From Phocoena phocoena (lineage: Eukaryota > Chordata > Mammalia > Artiodactyla > Phocoenidae), in the NCBI RefSeq assembly GCF_963924675.1, contig NC_089221.1, positions 91,575,835 through 91,639,834 of the forward strand: 64,000 bases of DNA, in the 5' to 3' direction. The notes beneath the pieces are model-generated. The model did no database searches. It saw only the letters and a program-made list of their open reading frames with translations, and was not told the origin of the DNA. Shown here in pieces: positions 53,241 to 64,000 of this stretch. Positions within the stretch are counted from its first letter, which is position 1. The number at the start of each line of letters is the position of its first letter. Position numbers and translations under genes: made by a program.

Positions 53241-53738
53241 AAGAATTTCATAGGGCTGATGTAATAAACTACCATAAACTGGATGGCTTAGAACAATTAA
53301 AATTTATTCTTTTACAGTTTTGAAGTCTAGAAGTCTGAAATCAAGGGGATGGGACGGCAAGGTTGATTCCTTCTGAGGGCACTGATGGAGAATTTGTTCC
53401 ATGCCTCTCTTCTAGCTTTTGGTGACCATCAGCAATGCTTGATGTTCCTTGACTTGTCATTGCATCACTCTAATCTCTATCTTCATTGTCACATGGCAGT
53501 CTTCTCCCTGCATGTCTTCATATCATGTTCCCTCTCTGCATGTCTGTGTTCACATTTCCCTCTTCATATAAGGACACCAGTTCTATTGGATTAGGGGCCC
53601 ACCCTACTCCAGTATGACCTCATCTTAAATTAACTACCTATATTTACAACAGCTAATTCCCAGATAAAGTCACATTTTTAAGGACTAGGGGGTTAGTACT
53701 TCAACATATTTTGGAGGGGGGAACACAATTCCATCCAA
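53241..53738 (-). mobile_element. MaLR/MLT1-type solo LTR, antisense
   Basis: The + strand shows the complement of an old MaLR LTR: ttcatagggctgatgtaata, gtctagaagtctgaaatcaa, tataaggacaccag, ttcaacatattttggagggg. A minus-strand AATAAA lies near 53305. It is a solo LTR of an ancient ERVL-type element, with no internal genes. Confidence 0.8.
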
Positions 53739-55975
53739 AATCCTATCAATAAAAGAGGACCTCTAAGGTGAATTTCAAAATATTCCACTCAATAATCTAT
53801 CTGAAGTTGAATAAAACTTTTATCACATTCAGGAAACTAATAAACATAAGAAAACCTATCCATTTTATAGGTGATTAGAATCATGTATAAATGTTTTTAA
53901 GTCCAAGAAAATTTCCCTATCTCTTCCACAAGTTAATTATTTGATAACACTAATCCTCTTCCCCAGGATCTGTTTAAAAGCTGTTTCAGGACAGTTTACC
54001 CAAAATTTATTTTGTGGCAATATTTTGTTCCTTTCTCATAGCTTAATATTTTAGGAAGGATTTAGTTTACATAGGCAGTAAGGGACTTATTCCCCCTATA
54101 AAACACCCTGATTGTCATTAACAGTCCATTAAGCACCCATATGTCTGAGTGATAGACAAAGACTCTAATTTATCCATAGGAAGATAGACTAAAGCATCTA
54201 CTCTTATGGAGAAATCCACATTCCATTGGTTGTCAAGTACAGGACAGAATTAATACTGATAATAAACATAAAGTAGCTTGTTATGTTCAGACAGTTGCGT
54301 ATTTTGGCTAATAAAATATCCTTGTGGGAACTTAACATGTAATTATAATTAAAATATTTTAAATTACCATATATTTTATATGTGGATATAATACCATGTT
54401 CTTTATCTATAGACAACTACAATTTCTAGAATTAGAATACATTAAAATACATATCGACCAACGTCATTAATGTCTGCAACTTACGTTCAGATAGTTCACA
54501 ATAAAAGAAAAGTGTGAGTGTGTGTATGTGTGTGCACATATAGGGAGAGAGAGAGAAAAAAAATATGGCAAAAATCAATAGTTATTAAATTTAGGACAGT
54601 ATACTAGTATCCATGCTAGATTTCAGAATTTCAGTATATGAGAAAATTTGAGTTAAACCAAACTTCAACATTGAGATCCTGTTCAACATAACTTTTCTCT
54701 GGACATTCAGAAAACATTACAAGATTTTACAGTTTCTAAGTGTCCTGATAAACACCAGTGACTCTCTATTATAGATGTATTGAAGTGCCAGAAAACAGAA
54801 AATGATAATTGAACCAACTTTTTACTATACTGAAAATCCTGGACTTTTCCAGAAACAGTATCCATTTGTCTCATCAAGTCATTAATGAGGATAAAGCTTT
54901 GAGGGCAGTGAGGGTAAACAAGAGAGGAAAATGAATTGAAGGGCTCCTTTGGTTGTTTATTTTTTTTAATTTTTTTCCACATAGTATTAGAGATCCTTGG
55001 ACTGAAGAACTCATCAAGTCACTAGGAGTGCCATACCTACTCTCCTCCTGGGAAAGGTGACCCATTTTGTAACTTTTTATTTTAAAACAGTTACAGATTC
55101 ACAGGCAGTGCCATTTTTGTTGCCCATAAATACCTCATTACCTTGTATGTAATTGGCTTGCAGATATCAGTGAAACTTTTACTGTGAACTTTGTAAAACG
55201 AATCCAGGGTGAAGGAAACAAGGCTTCCTTTTTTCCTTCACTCATGAGCCTTTCATCATCTCCGTTTTATGCAATATTTAGAAGAAGTTGAAGTAGAGTA
55301 GAAAGATTTTCTAAGCTGCATCCTCAGATGAACAACTTTGGGGCGTTAAAAGATTCTGACAGACACAGGTAGTGGGACAATAAGTGATTTACAAGATGGG
55401 ACCTTTTTATTGATGTTATTTAGTTACGTGACTTTTTAATATGCTGAACTTAAAACTGCACAGAAGGAAAATAATAGATTCAAGAAAATGTCAAAATTTG
55501 AACAGATTATGCAGATGGAACCTTCAGTCTGGACTGACTTTTGCTGAGTTAAATGGAATCACAACTTTTGAAGAATTTTGGTGATAATGGAGTCACTACT
55601 TCAGGAATGAGTCACAGGCATTATCTCTTTTCCTAAGGAGTACATCCCTTAGGGTGTGTCTAAATAATCACACTCAGGCCCATCAATATGGCTCATTTTC
55701 AAGAACAGATTGAGATTTAAGAAAATTATGATCATCAATCATTTATAGTGTCCCTGGAATTTTGAAGACAAATATTTGAATTCTAAAATCATGATGACAT
55801 TTCTAGCCATGTGGCTCAACTCTTGAAAAAGATTGCATTCAGATTGTTATAAAATCCTTGCATGAAATACCCAGTATTGAGCCTAAGAATTAATCTCAGT
55901 GTGTAAATTCAGAATTTATGAGTCGGAGAGCCAATCTCAGTGTATAAGTTCAGAATGTATAGGTCTTCTGACTCT
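53739..55975 (+). other. Unique intron
   Basis: A GT/GA simple tract lies at 54511-54560. Minus frames at 54707-55065 have no recognisable domain. Confidence 0.45.
54511..54560. repeat. GT/GA-rich simple repeat
   Basis: Irregular GTGT and GAGA units. Confidence 0.8.
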
Positions 55976-55984
55976 TCTTAAGAA

Positions 55985-56245
55985 TGGCTATGTGGTTGTG
56001 GGGTAAGATCATGGGCTGTGGAGCCAGACAACTTGAGTTCAGGATCACTTCTGCCACTTATTACCTGTGTGACCCTACAACAGTTATGTAAATCTCTCAA
56101 TCTTAGTTTCTTCATCTGTGAAATGAGTTTAAGAACATCTAGCCCGTGACATTTTAGTAACAATTAAAATGAGATAACTTATGTAAAATATTTCTCAGCA
56201 CCTAGGGAGCATGTAATAAATGGTGAAGATTGTTCTTATTATTAA
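55985..56245 (+). repeat. MIR, near full length
   Basis: A clear tRNA-derived MIR: tcatgggctgtggagccaga, tgccacttattacctgtgtg, ctcaatcttagtttcttcat, gcatgtaataaatggtgaag. It is the best-preserved MIR in the window. Confidence 0.92.
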
Positions 56246-57878
56246 TTGTAATGGGTTCACACAGATATTTTATATTATAATAGTATCAGCTCATTCTGTG
56301 TAATTCTCATATTTTCATTAGCTTGATTGAAAACTAAGCAGTAAGCAGCACCAGACATATTGTATACTGCTGTATGAATAAACTAATTATATCATTTGGG
56401 GATTGCTTTTAAAATATCTGCTAAAAATGGGTATATGTTTTACTATTATCAATAAAATTTAACGTGACACTAAAGATTTCTGGTCATATGACCTCATACT
56501 TAGACAAATCTTGGATGCCCGTGATTCCTAGATTTGGAACACTTTCAACCCTACTGCTCTATTCTGATTCTTGACATTGGAGCACTGTGACTTGATCCAT
56601 AGTTTAGAAGCTGTTTTAGGTCTAAATTTTGTCATATTTTAGTTATTGTAATGTAAAGTGATCTATAGATTTCTGGAAAGGCTTTTCTTAAATAATTTAA
56701 TTAGCATTCACCTAGTAAATGTTCCTAGCTTTTATAAAATTTCCATTAAGTGCTAAAGGATAAAAGAGGCCTTTTATCCTCCTCTCAGTTGAAGAGCCGC
56801 ACGTTGTGACTTGCTAATCATTCTGTGAGTTAGTTTTTAATTTGTATTCATTTTTCCTTATGTTCTTATGAATTAGCTCTTTGAGTATGTAACTATGATG
56901 CTGCTGGAGACTTTGAAAAGTTGCTCTAGATTAAATTACAGAATGTACACAGGCCTCCCTCAAATTCTTGGTAGTTGAATCTCCAGGATGTCTCCATTAG
57001 AGGAGTTTTCAGGTTTTTCAGTTCTGAAATAGAAATAATAACATTTATACCACTTGGGAAACTGAGGATTACCTGCTCTTGTCTCTTTCTGTCTAACCTT
57101 TGGGAACATGGAAAACTGATCACAGGCCATTCATTTTTCAATTTCTGTGATATACGTAAGAGAGATGGCTAGGTCAATCTGAGTTAAAGATATGCATCTA
57201 TTAAACACTGCTATAACTACTTTTAACAACTAATGGGTATGCTCTAGAAGTGGAGTCAGGGTCTCCCTTGGTCAGTGATGGAGAGGAGAATAATAAATCA
57301 CTAGCTCAAATAGACGTTTTGGGCCCAATAGAAGTCTCAGAACACATTAAGGAAAGTAGCTTGCCGATAACAAGCTGTGTCAAGTGAAGTGAAACTTCTT
57401 CAAGCATTCTGTCAGTTGGAACCTATTGATTTTCATAGGGACTATTAAGCCAGGTTTCCTGGAATAGGAATAGGGATATTTCTATTCAGTTTGTGACAAG
57501 TATATGTCTACAAGAGAAGAGAGGTAGCAGGGTGGAATGTTAAAATCTTGGCCTGATTTGTATGCTTTACCGTTCAAAGATCCACTTGGAAGTCTGAACA
57601 TTCTTGCAGAGAACTAGTCGTTGCAGTTTGATTTGTTTTCTTCCTTGATAGAAACGCTGCTAGAATCTGTCACAATTCAGCTCACTTATCTATCCTCTCA
57701 TTTTATTGATCTTTCACAGGCATTTTGTTGCCTTTTAAAAAGTAAACATAATTCAGAGGCAAGCTGATACAAGGGAAGTAGGGAGAGAGAGATTGAGAAT
57801 ATAGGCACTGGCCTGTGTGCTATTACCCAGAAAGAAACATACTTTGCAGTTACACCATCTACTCAAGTTATCACATTT
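56246..57878 (+). other. Unique intron
   Basis: Nothing recognised. The frames at 56926-57172 on both strands are chance. Confidence 0.45.
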
Positions 57879-57895
57879 AACCCTCTAGTACTTTC

Positions 57896-58233
57896 TTTTT
57901 TTAATTTTATTTGTTTTTGGCTACGTTGGGTCTTCGTTGCTGCGCACGGGCTTTCTCTAGTTGCCGTGAGCGGGGGCTACTCTTCGTTGTGGTACACGGG
58001 CTTCTCATTGCGGTGGCTTCTCTTGTTGCGGAGCATGGGCTCTAGGTGCACGGGCCTCAGTAGTTGTGGTGTGCAGGCTCTGTGGCTCACGGGCTGTAGA
58101 GCGCAGGCTCAGTAGTTGTGGTGCACAGGCTTAGTTGCTCCACGGCATGTGGGATATCCCCGGACCAGGGCTTGAACTTGTGTCCCCTGCATTGGCAGGC
58201 GATTCTTAACTACTGCACCACCAGGGAAGTCCC
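57896..58233 (-). mobile_element. CHR-1 SINE, full length, antisense
   Basis: On + it runs from ttttggctacgttgggtctt to ccaccagggaagtccc. The duplication aaccctctagtacttt (57879-57894) and aaccttctggtacttt (58234-58249) has two differences. Confidence 0.95.
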
Positions 58234-58249
58234 AACCTTCTGGTACTTT

Positions 58250-60010
58250 TACAAGTAGTGAGTGGTTGGATCTAAAGTGATCTTCACCCTTTATATGAAG
58301 CCTGTGGAGGCAAAAAGGAGGTGACTAGCCCAAACCAGAGGAAATCTTAGGAAGAGCTTATGTTACCATACCCTAGTAGAAGAAAGAGACTAGAAACTTC
58401 TCAGAGAACTGAGTGGGAAAGGCCTTGTAACCAAAGGAGAGGTTCTGGGCAGCAGGAAAGTTGAGAGGAGCCCAAGGAGATCAGAGTTGGGGAGTGGTGC
58501 CTGATGGACCACAACCAGGAAAGCTGAGAAGGAACACAGATCAGCCTCAAAGCAAACTTAGGATTCCTATCTTAGTGAGAAGGGGAAAAGCTATAATCTT
58601 AGTGTTAACAGGGAAAAACATTTTAACAAATTTTTATTTTTATATTTCTTTATGGTACAAAGTTGAATGATGATCAAAGCTGTGTTCATCCACACAATGT
58701 AAGAAGAGCGGAGAGAAAGAAGGCTAAGAGAAGATTAAGTCCTGAAACTCCAAAACCATTAATTTGCTGAAAGAGAGAAAATGAATGACTGTGTGCAAAG
58801 GATATTGATTAGAAGAGATCCAAATAATTTTCAGTATTGAATTAGCTTAACAACAGCTTTTTTTTTAAAGTAAGCATTTTCAAATCACCATATGCCACTC
58901 CAGCAATTTTAACAGTAAAGAAGCATAATGCTAATAAGAATGGGACCCACACTTAATTATTCAACAATATGTAGTAGCCCCTTTCATATGTTAATGCAAC
59001 AGTGCCTCATGGGACTGTTTTACTTAAGGGAGTTTTAGAGAAGGGATGTTTCCCCAAAGGACACAATAGCATGGAGAATTTGAACGCAGGACTTTTGAGT
59101 CCCAAATCTGAGCCCTTTCTATTGATACCAGCTAGGTCCTGAAAGAGAAAAAGACCAAAAAAAAAACAAAAGTAAGGAATAAGCATGGCCCAGATATGGG
59201 ACTGAAACTAGATGTTGCTCCTTGCTAATCTGATAAAGGATGAAAAAGCCTTTGTTGACACACAGACACAGAAGCTGAGTGCAGTTCAAGTCACACTGTG
59301 AGTGAGCAAGAGTTTCCTGTGTGCAGAGAAAACAAGCAACATATTTCTTTTCCAAGTGTTATTAAAACTTTAGTTTAATGCATCTCAGTATACAATATCC
59401 ACTAACAAATGAAAGAAGAATAACGAAGGAGTGTGTAATGTACAAAACATTGCCGGGTGTGGCTCTCTTTGCCTTTTGTCTTATGCATAGGTAGGATGCA
59501 GTGATGGTCCCACATGTGGCTGTGTATATGGAGTTCCAGTTTGCTCTCTGCTCTAAGTGTCAGTATCACAGGGTACATTCAGTACATTCAAAGCTACTCA
59601 TACTTATCTCTACCCCAGAAGTCTGAAAAATGTATCAAATGGATAGTTATATCTACGATGCTTTTTTCCCCACAGAATACCACACTGTCACTGGGAAGAT
59701 TTTTGTTTGAAATTTTGAGATCAGAATAGTTTAGAACTGTTTTTCCATCATAGCGTCAGGACATATTTGGGTGTCATGATCAGTTTCAAAATCAAAGTGG
59801 ATCCAATATTACTATCATCATCTTTTAAATTTTGACATATTTTATGAAGGGGAATGTGGATGAGTGCCACGATTTACCTACCATATTTATATCTGCAAAA
59901 AAAAAAAAAAAGAAATTTAAGTATTCTTTGCGTTCTATGATGATTAAAATTCTTCCTGAATCTGGTACCAACTGGATATCTGGGGGGAAAGGTACTTAAA
60001 TTTTTCAGTC
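58250..60010 (+). other. Unique intron
   Basis: An A run lies at 59897-59911. The + frame at 58461-58670 and minus frame at 59119-59355 are not recognisable as genes. Confidence 0.4.
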
Positions 60011-60024
60011 AAAGATATCTTAGG

Positions 60025-60220
60025 GGACTTCCCTGGTGGCGCAGTGGTTAAGAATGCACCTGCCAATGCAGGAGACACAGGTTTGAGCCCTGCTCCGGGA
60101 GGATCCCACATGCCGCGGAGCAACTCACCACAACTAGAGAAAGCCCGTGCGCAGCAACGAAGACCCAATGCAGCCAAAAATAAATAAATAAATAAATTTA
60201 TAAAAAAAAAAAAAAAAAAA
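60025..60220 (+). mobile_element. CHR-1 SINE with internal deletion
   Basis: It has head and 3' part, but jumps from ccgcggagcaact straight to caccacaactagagaaagcc, losing about 130 bases of the middle. A perfect 13-base duplication, aaagatatcttag, lies at 60011-60023/24 and 60221-60233. The deletion differs from that of the short A-tailed copies. Confidence 0.94.
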
Positions 60221-60233
60221 AAAGATATCTTAG

Positions 60234-60953
60234 TTTTTTACAGTTTAAGAGTCTCTTTTAGTTTAAAAGAATTTCTTTAGAGTAAATATTCAGTATAAAT
60301 TCAGCTCTCTCTCAGAGCTGTTTCTCCCTCACTCTGTTCTTACCACATTGGCTTCTGGGTTCAAGGGCAGCTACGTAACACATGGGAGCATGGTCTCTAC
60401 AGTGAGGATAAAGCAGCCGTGCACCACAGCCATCGCCAGATGCTTACTACATTAGAGACAGGGTTAGGCAAGGGCATTAGCAGCTATAGACAGCTGGGGA
60501 ACACATCATGGGGTTGAATAATGATCAGACATTCAGAGACAGGACCAGACCAGCCCACTGCATGGATCATAGGCCCCTTTCCACTGCCCTCTCTGAGCCC
60601 TGACAGTCCTGGAAACTATCAAGAGAGGAAGCAATGGTAGGGCATTAGCATGGAATGTATGCATATCTACCCAATTAGTCGTACATGGAACTTTTATGCT
60701 CTGAGCCGTTTAATCCAGAAGAGATTTAAGGACAGGCTGTTGGGAGTGCATTGAGGAGATGCATATAACTGTAAAGAAAAAGACTTTTGAGAAGGACTGA
60801 GCTGACATGCTTTAGTTATTGATTTCTGGAAACATCTGAACCCTTCAGAAAAAATGAAGCTCTGGGTTAAGATGTTAAGATGCTTCCTCACCAAGGAAGG
60901 CAAATCCAGACTTCTACAACGAGAAACAGCTACTGCTGTCGACTTAAAAAAAA
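60234..60953 (+). other. Intron, possibly old repeat
   Basis: No gene. The segment ending ctgctgtcgacttaaaaaaa just before the LTR could belong to the same or a related element, but this cannot be decided here. Confidence 0.35.
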
Positions 60954-61407
60954 TGCACAATGTGAGAGTTGTGAGTCAAGTTTTATTTGGGGCAAAATGA
61001 GGACTATAGCCTGGGAGACAGCATTTCAGATAGTTCTGAGAAACTGCTCCAAAGAGGTAGGGGGGAAGGTCAGTGTATATGTGATTTTGGTAAAGGGGGA
61101 GTACATACAATCAAGCACATATATTTTGCAGAAGGTTTCTGCTCGTCATGAGGAGCAGTGGTCACCATGAAGGATTTTAGTGCTTTTCTAGATATGAGGA
61201 GATACGAGAATTGGGCTCATAAAATCAAATCCTGAAAATATCTAACTATCTGAAGACCTGTTCTGCCAGTTTTCCCAGAGCACAGAGTTTCTCATTTCTG
61301 CTCTCCACCCTGAACTCCTTTCAGGGGGTGTTGAAAATCAGCAGCTGCAGCAGCACATGATTTAATCCTTGTAGAGGCAGATGACAAGTGCCAATTCGTT
61401 GTTGACA
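60954..61407 (-). mobile_element. ERV-type solo LTR, antisense
   Basis: The minus strand begins with TG (at 61407) and ends with CA (at 60954). It has AATAAA near 60983, followed closely by a cttgactcacaactctcaca-type U5. Length is about 450 bases. No internal retroviral genes flank it. The family is not named. No clear short duplication was found, and the outer limits may be a few bases off. Confidence 0.65.
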
Positions 61408-62560
61408 CTGCCATGGAACAAAATCAACAAGGGAATTTTTTTTCAAACCTTAAATCATTAAGATTTCTTGTATCTCTTTCCTATTCCAGCCCCAGAGCAT
61501 TATTATATCACTTTTAGGGTCATTTAAAAGCCTTTTGTGTCTACAGCCTGTTCTTTTCCTTTCTTTAAGGAAGTTTTTAGCATTTTTGAACAATATTAAC
61601 AAGGGTATCTGAAAGTCTTAATTGTCTTAGAACATCAAGGAGCTAAAGCTTCTAAGAGTGTCTAGGTGTTCCCCTATTCAAAGCTATCCTCAGTAAGGGA
61701 TTCAACCCCAAGATGTAACTGATGAGACTTAAATGCTAATATTTCCAGGAGTACTTTTTGGTTTTGTTATTTGATAGGTTACAAAGTCATAAGCTTCTTG
61801 AATATGTAAATTCTCAGTTTAGTATCTCATAGATGATCACTTAGTTTTAGGATCAAAGGGAGATCTCAGGGCCTTGAAAATATATGCCCCTCACTTCAAA
61901 TGGTTTGGGAATTCTGCAACCGAGTCATTGCTGTCCAACTGAAAGCAATATAAAATGAGAACTAAATATTGCTGTTTTCATGCCTTCTTGGTAATTTTTA
62001 GAGTATTTTGAAAAGTACTGCCTTGACCATGTGAAAACAACTAAAAAGAACAAAAAAGAAATGATGAATTTGTTTCAGTTCTATTAGAACTTGAATGTCT
62101 ATAGGACCTGGCTGATACTCAGGTCTGTAGTAACCCAGGTGTGACCCTGATGGTCAACAGTATTTAATAAACATAAGAAATGGCCTTAAAACTTTCGTGG
62201 AGCTTAACCACAGTAGTACAGCTCTCATCCCAGTCTTGAAAAAAAGGTGAAGGAAGGTGTTTAAATTTGAATGCAAATAGGCACCAATCCCCCTCTTTGA
62301 TTACCATTCAGCAAGAAGATTATATTGGACATAGTTTAAGATTTTAATGAAGTTGTCTTCCACACTTTTAGGGAAAAAAAGATAAAGCTATATTTTCACG
62401 TTTATTAGGCATTTTTCCTTTCTAGGGCTGGAATACCCTCATAAATACTTGTATTTCTATACTTTGTTTTAGTTGGATTAATTTTTATGTGAAGACAGAA
62501 AATTGGAAATAGAAGACTAGAAAATATCTACCTTACTTTTACAAATTCTTTCAGGAAAGG
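61408..62560 (+). other. Unique intron
   Basis: Nothing recognised. Confidence 0.4.
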
Positions 62561-62564
62561 CACT

Positions 62565-62745
62565 GAACATCTATCATGAGCCAGGAGATTTCGTATATAT
62601 TCTCATTTAATCCTTACAACAATAACACGGTAGGGTAGCAATTATTATCCCCATCTTGTCCATGAAGAAATTGAAATAATCCTCACATAGGATAAGAGAC
62701 TTTATGAAGGGCTCTAAATGGTAGGGCCAGAATTCAAATTGCATT
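62565..62745 (-). repeat. MIR, antisense
   Basis: The + strand shows the complement of a MIR core: tctcatttaatccttacaac, attatccccatcttgtccat, ggtagggccagaattcaaat. Confidence 0.82.
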
Positions 62746-63930
62746 TTTTAAAAAAGTACAACCAAGGATGTTCATTACAGAATGATTTATATTAGTAACA
62801 AAACGTAGGCAGTTGTAAGTGTCTAACCATAGGATAGCCATTAATGACACAGGGACTTCAGGAAGCTCTTTTTTACATTCTGCTTATGAACATTGGGTAT
62901 TCATAAAACTTTATGGTATTTTCAGTGAACACTGTAAGAAACAAAATTGTATTTCCATATTTGAAATATATAAGGAAATATGCACAGTTTTAAAAACTGA
63001 AAGGAAATAAACCAAAATGATAATGTTACAATGGTACTCACTTTTATTTTTTATATTTTATATATTTTTTTTAAAGTGGCTGATACCTTTATAAAAATTT
63101 ATATATGTGTTTATTTTCTTCCAGCCCTGGCAACATGAACATAAAAGAAAATTTGGGAGGCTAACATTATATTCATTTTTTGTAAGCACCTGATATCAAT
63201 TTCTTTTTTGCATGGATTTGACCATGCAGGTATTGAAGTCACCTCATTGGGGAATATGTGAATAGGAACCCAGCAAAGCTTTTCTTTTGAACTGTCCCTT
63301 GACTGGCACAAAGACAAAGCAGAAAATTCATAGCTGCATCCCTAGAATTCTCTGCTTACCAAGGATCTCACTTCTCCTTCTGTGGGAATGCATAGTATAC
63401 TCCAGTTCTCACTCTTCTGTTGTCTAATTTTCATCATTTCACTCTCATTTAATCTCCTCTGTGGTTATGTTTGATACACAGCATGTATCACACTAAAGGC
63501 CAAGTGTGCTGGTTGAAGAAGAAGCTGTGAAAGCTCTATATCCTGTGAGGAATATCAGTACCTGCTGCAGTGGATTTAGAAAGTCAGTTAACTTCACCAG
63601 AGCTTTTGTTAATTATATTTCTTGGAGCATTCCCCATTTACCCATGGGAGAGTGCAATCTTGAATAAGTGGTATAGTGACCCTTTATGGCTCACAATTTA
63701 TAAATCACAAGCTATTATCTGTGTAGGCTCTAGAAGATCTGGGTACTTAGCTCTGCCTGTGAGACAGGCATTCTCCACTCCATTGGTGTTGATAACATGA
63801 CAAAAATGTCATACGGATTTGAAGGGCAGGAGAAGTGACTAACCACATCTAATCTCATCTAACCAGAGCTGTTAAACCAGGGATTTTTTTCCTTTGAGCC
63901 CCCAACCTTTTGTATTCAAACACTAGTACC
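62746..63930 (+). other. Unique intron
   Basis: No exon or clear repeat. The frames at 62819-63010, 63111-63317 and 63570-63800 show no recognisable family. Confidence 0.4.
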
Positions 63931-63934
63931 ATCC

Positions 63935-64000
63935 CTCATTTATTTATTCAATAAATTTATATACCAGGTGTTGGTAAATAACGCTGGCGGTACTAATGTG
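63935..64000 (+). repeat. Ancient repeat cut by window edge
   Basis: It opens 'catttatttattcaataaat' then 'ataccaggtgttgg', like the start of an old L2/MIR-age element. Confidence 0.4.

Larger units (their letters stand above)
50845..64000 (+). other. CAMK4: CAMK4 intron 2 (5' part)
   Basis: This is the sequence downstream of the exon donor. I looked for exon 3, which should continue with VDKKIVRTEIG-type coding sequence, in the supplied translations and did not find it, so intron 2 is longer than 13 kb. It is much poorer in young transposons than the preceding 10 kb. Confidence 0.85.

Overview
The window is nuclear DNA of a mammal, almost certainly a cetacean and probably a toothed whale. 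The main evidence is about twenty tRNA-derived CHR-type SINEs (head gggcttccctggtggcgcag), most of them in the short, A-tailed form typical of cetacean deletion subfamilies. They sit among L1, MIR, L2, hAT and MaLR repeats. There are no bacterial-style genes, operons, rRNA, tRNA genes or CRISPR arrays. Nearly all long reading frames are translations of SINEs (frames rich in [14 protein letters not shown] or [18 protein letters not shown]) or decayed L1 ORFs.

Only one host coding exon was found: a 79-base exon on the + strand at 50766-50844. It encodes GATSIVYRCKQKGTQKPYAL followed by KVLKKT, which I recognise as exon 2 of CAMK4 (calcium/calmodulin-dependent protein kinase IV). It covers part of the glycine-rich loop and the ATP-binding lysine. 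On this reading 1-50765 is the 3' part of intron 1 and 50845-64000 is the 5' part of intron 2. No CpG island, first exon or third exon lies in the window.

Region by region: 1-8600 is mostly AT-rich unique intron with three SINEs and an L1 remnant. 8605-13730 is a hAT-type element split by a SINE and a 4.5 kb antisense L1. 13.7-27.6 kb is unique intron with SINEs, MIRs, an L2, a MER20-like element and a very short L1. 27.9-29.8 kb is an antisense L1. 30-34 kb holds SINEs and ancient repeats. 34.4-37.6 kb is a sense HAL1/L1 composite. 37.9-42.4 kb is SINEs and AT-rich sequence. 42.4-49.9 kb is a deep nest: old L1, then a younger L1, then a processed-transcript copy, then a SINE, with target-site duplications at each young junction. 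The exon lies about 0.9 kb downstream. Intron 2 carries one MaLR LTR, two SINEs, two MIRs, and an ERV-type solo LTR.

No new functional system was found. The items most worth checking are two unidentified retrocopied transcripts (46584-47419 and 49012-49218), the datable nest around them, a tail-only poly(T) insertion at 7928-7968, and a repeat-free homeodomain-motif-rich block near 25.7-25.95 kb.
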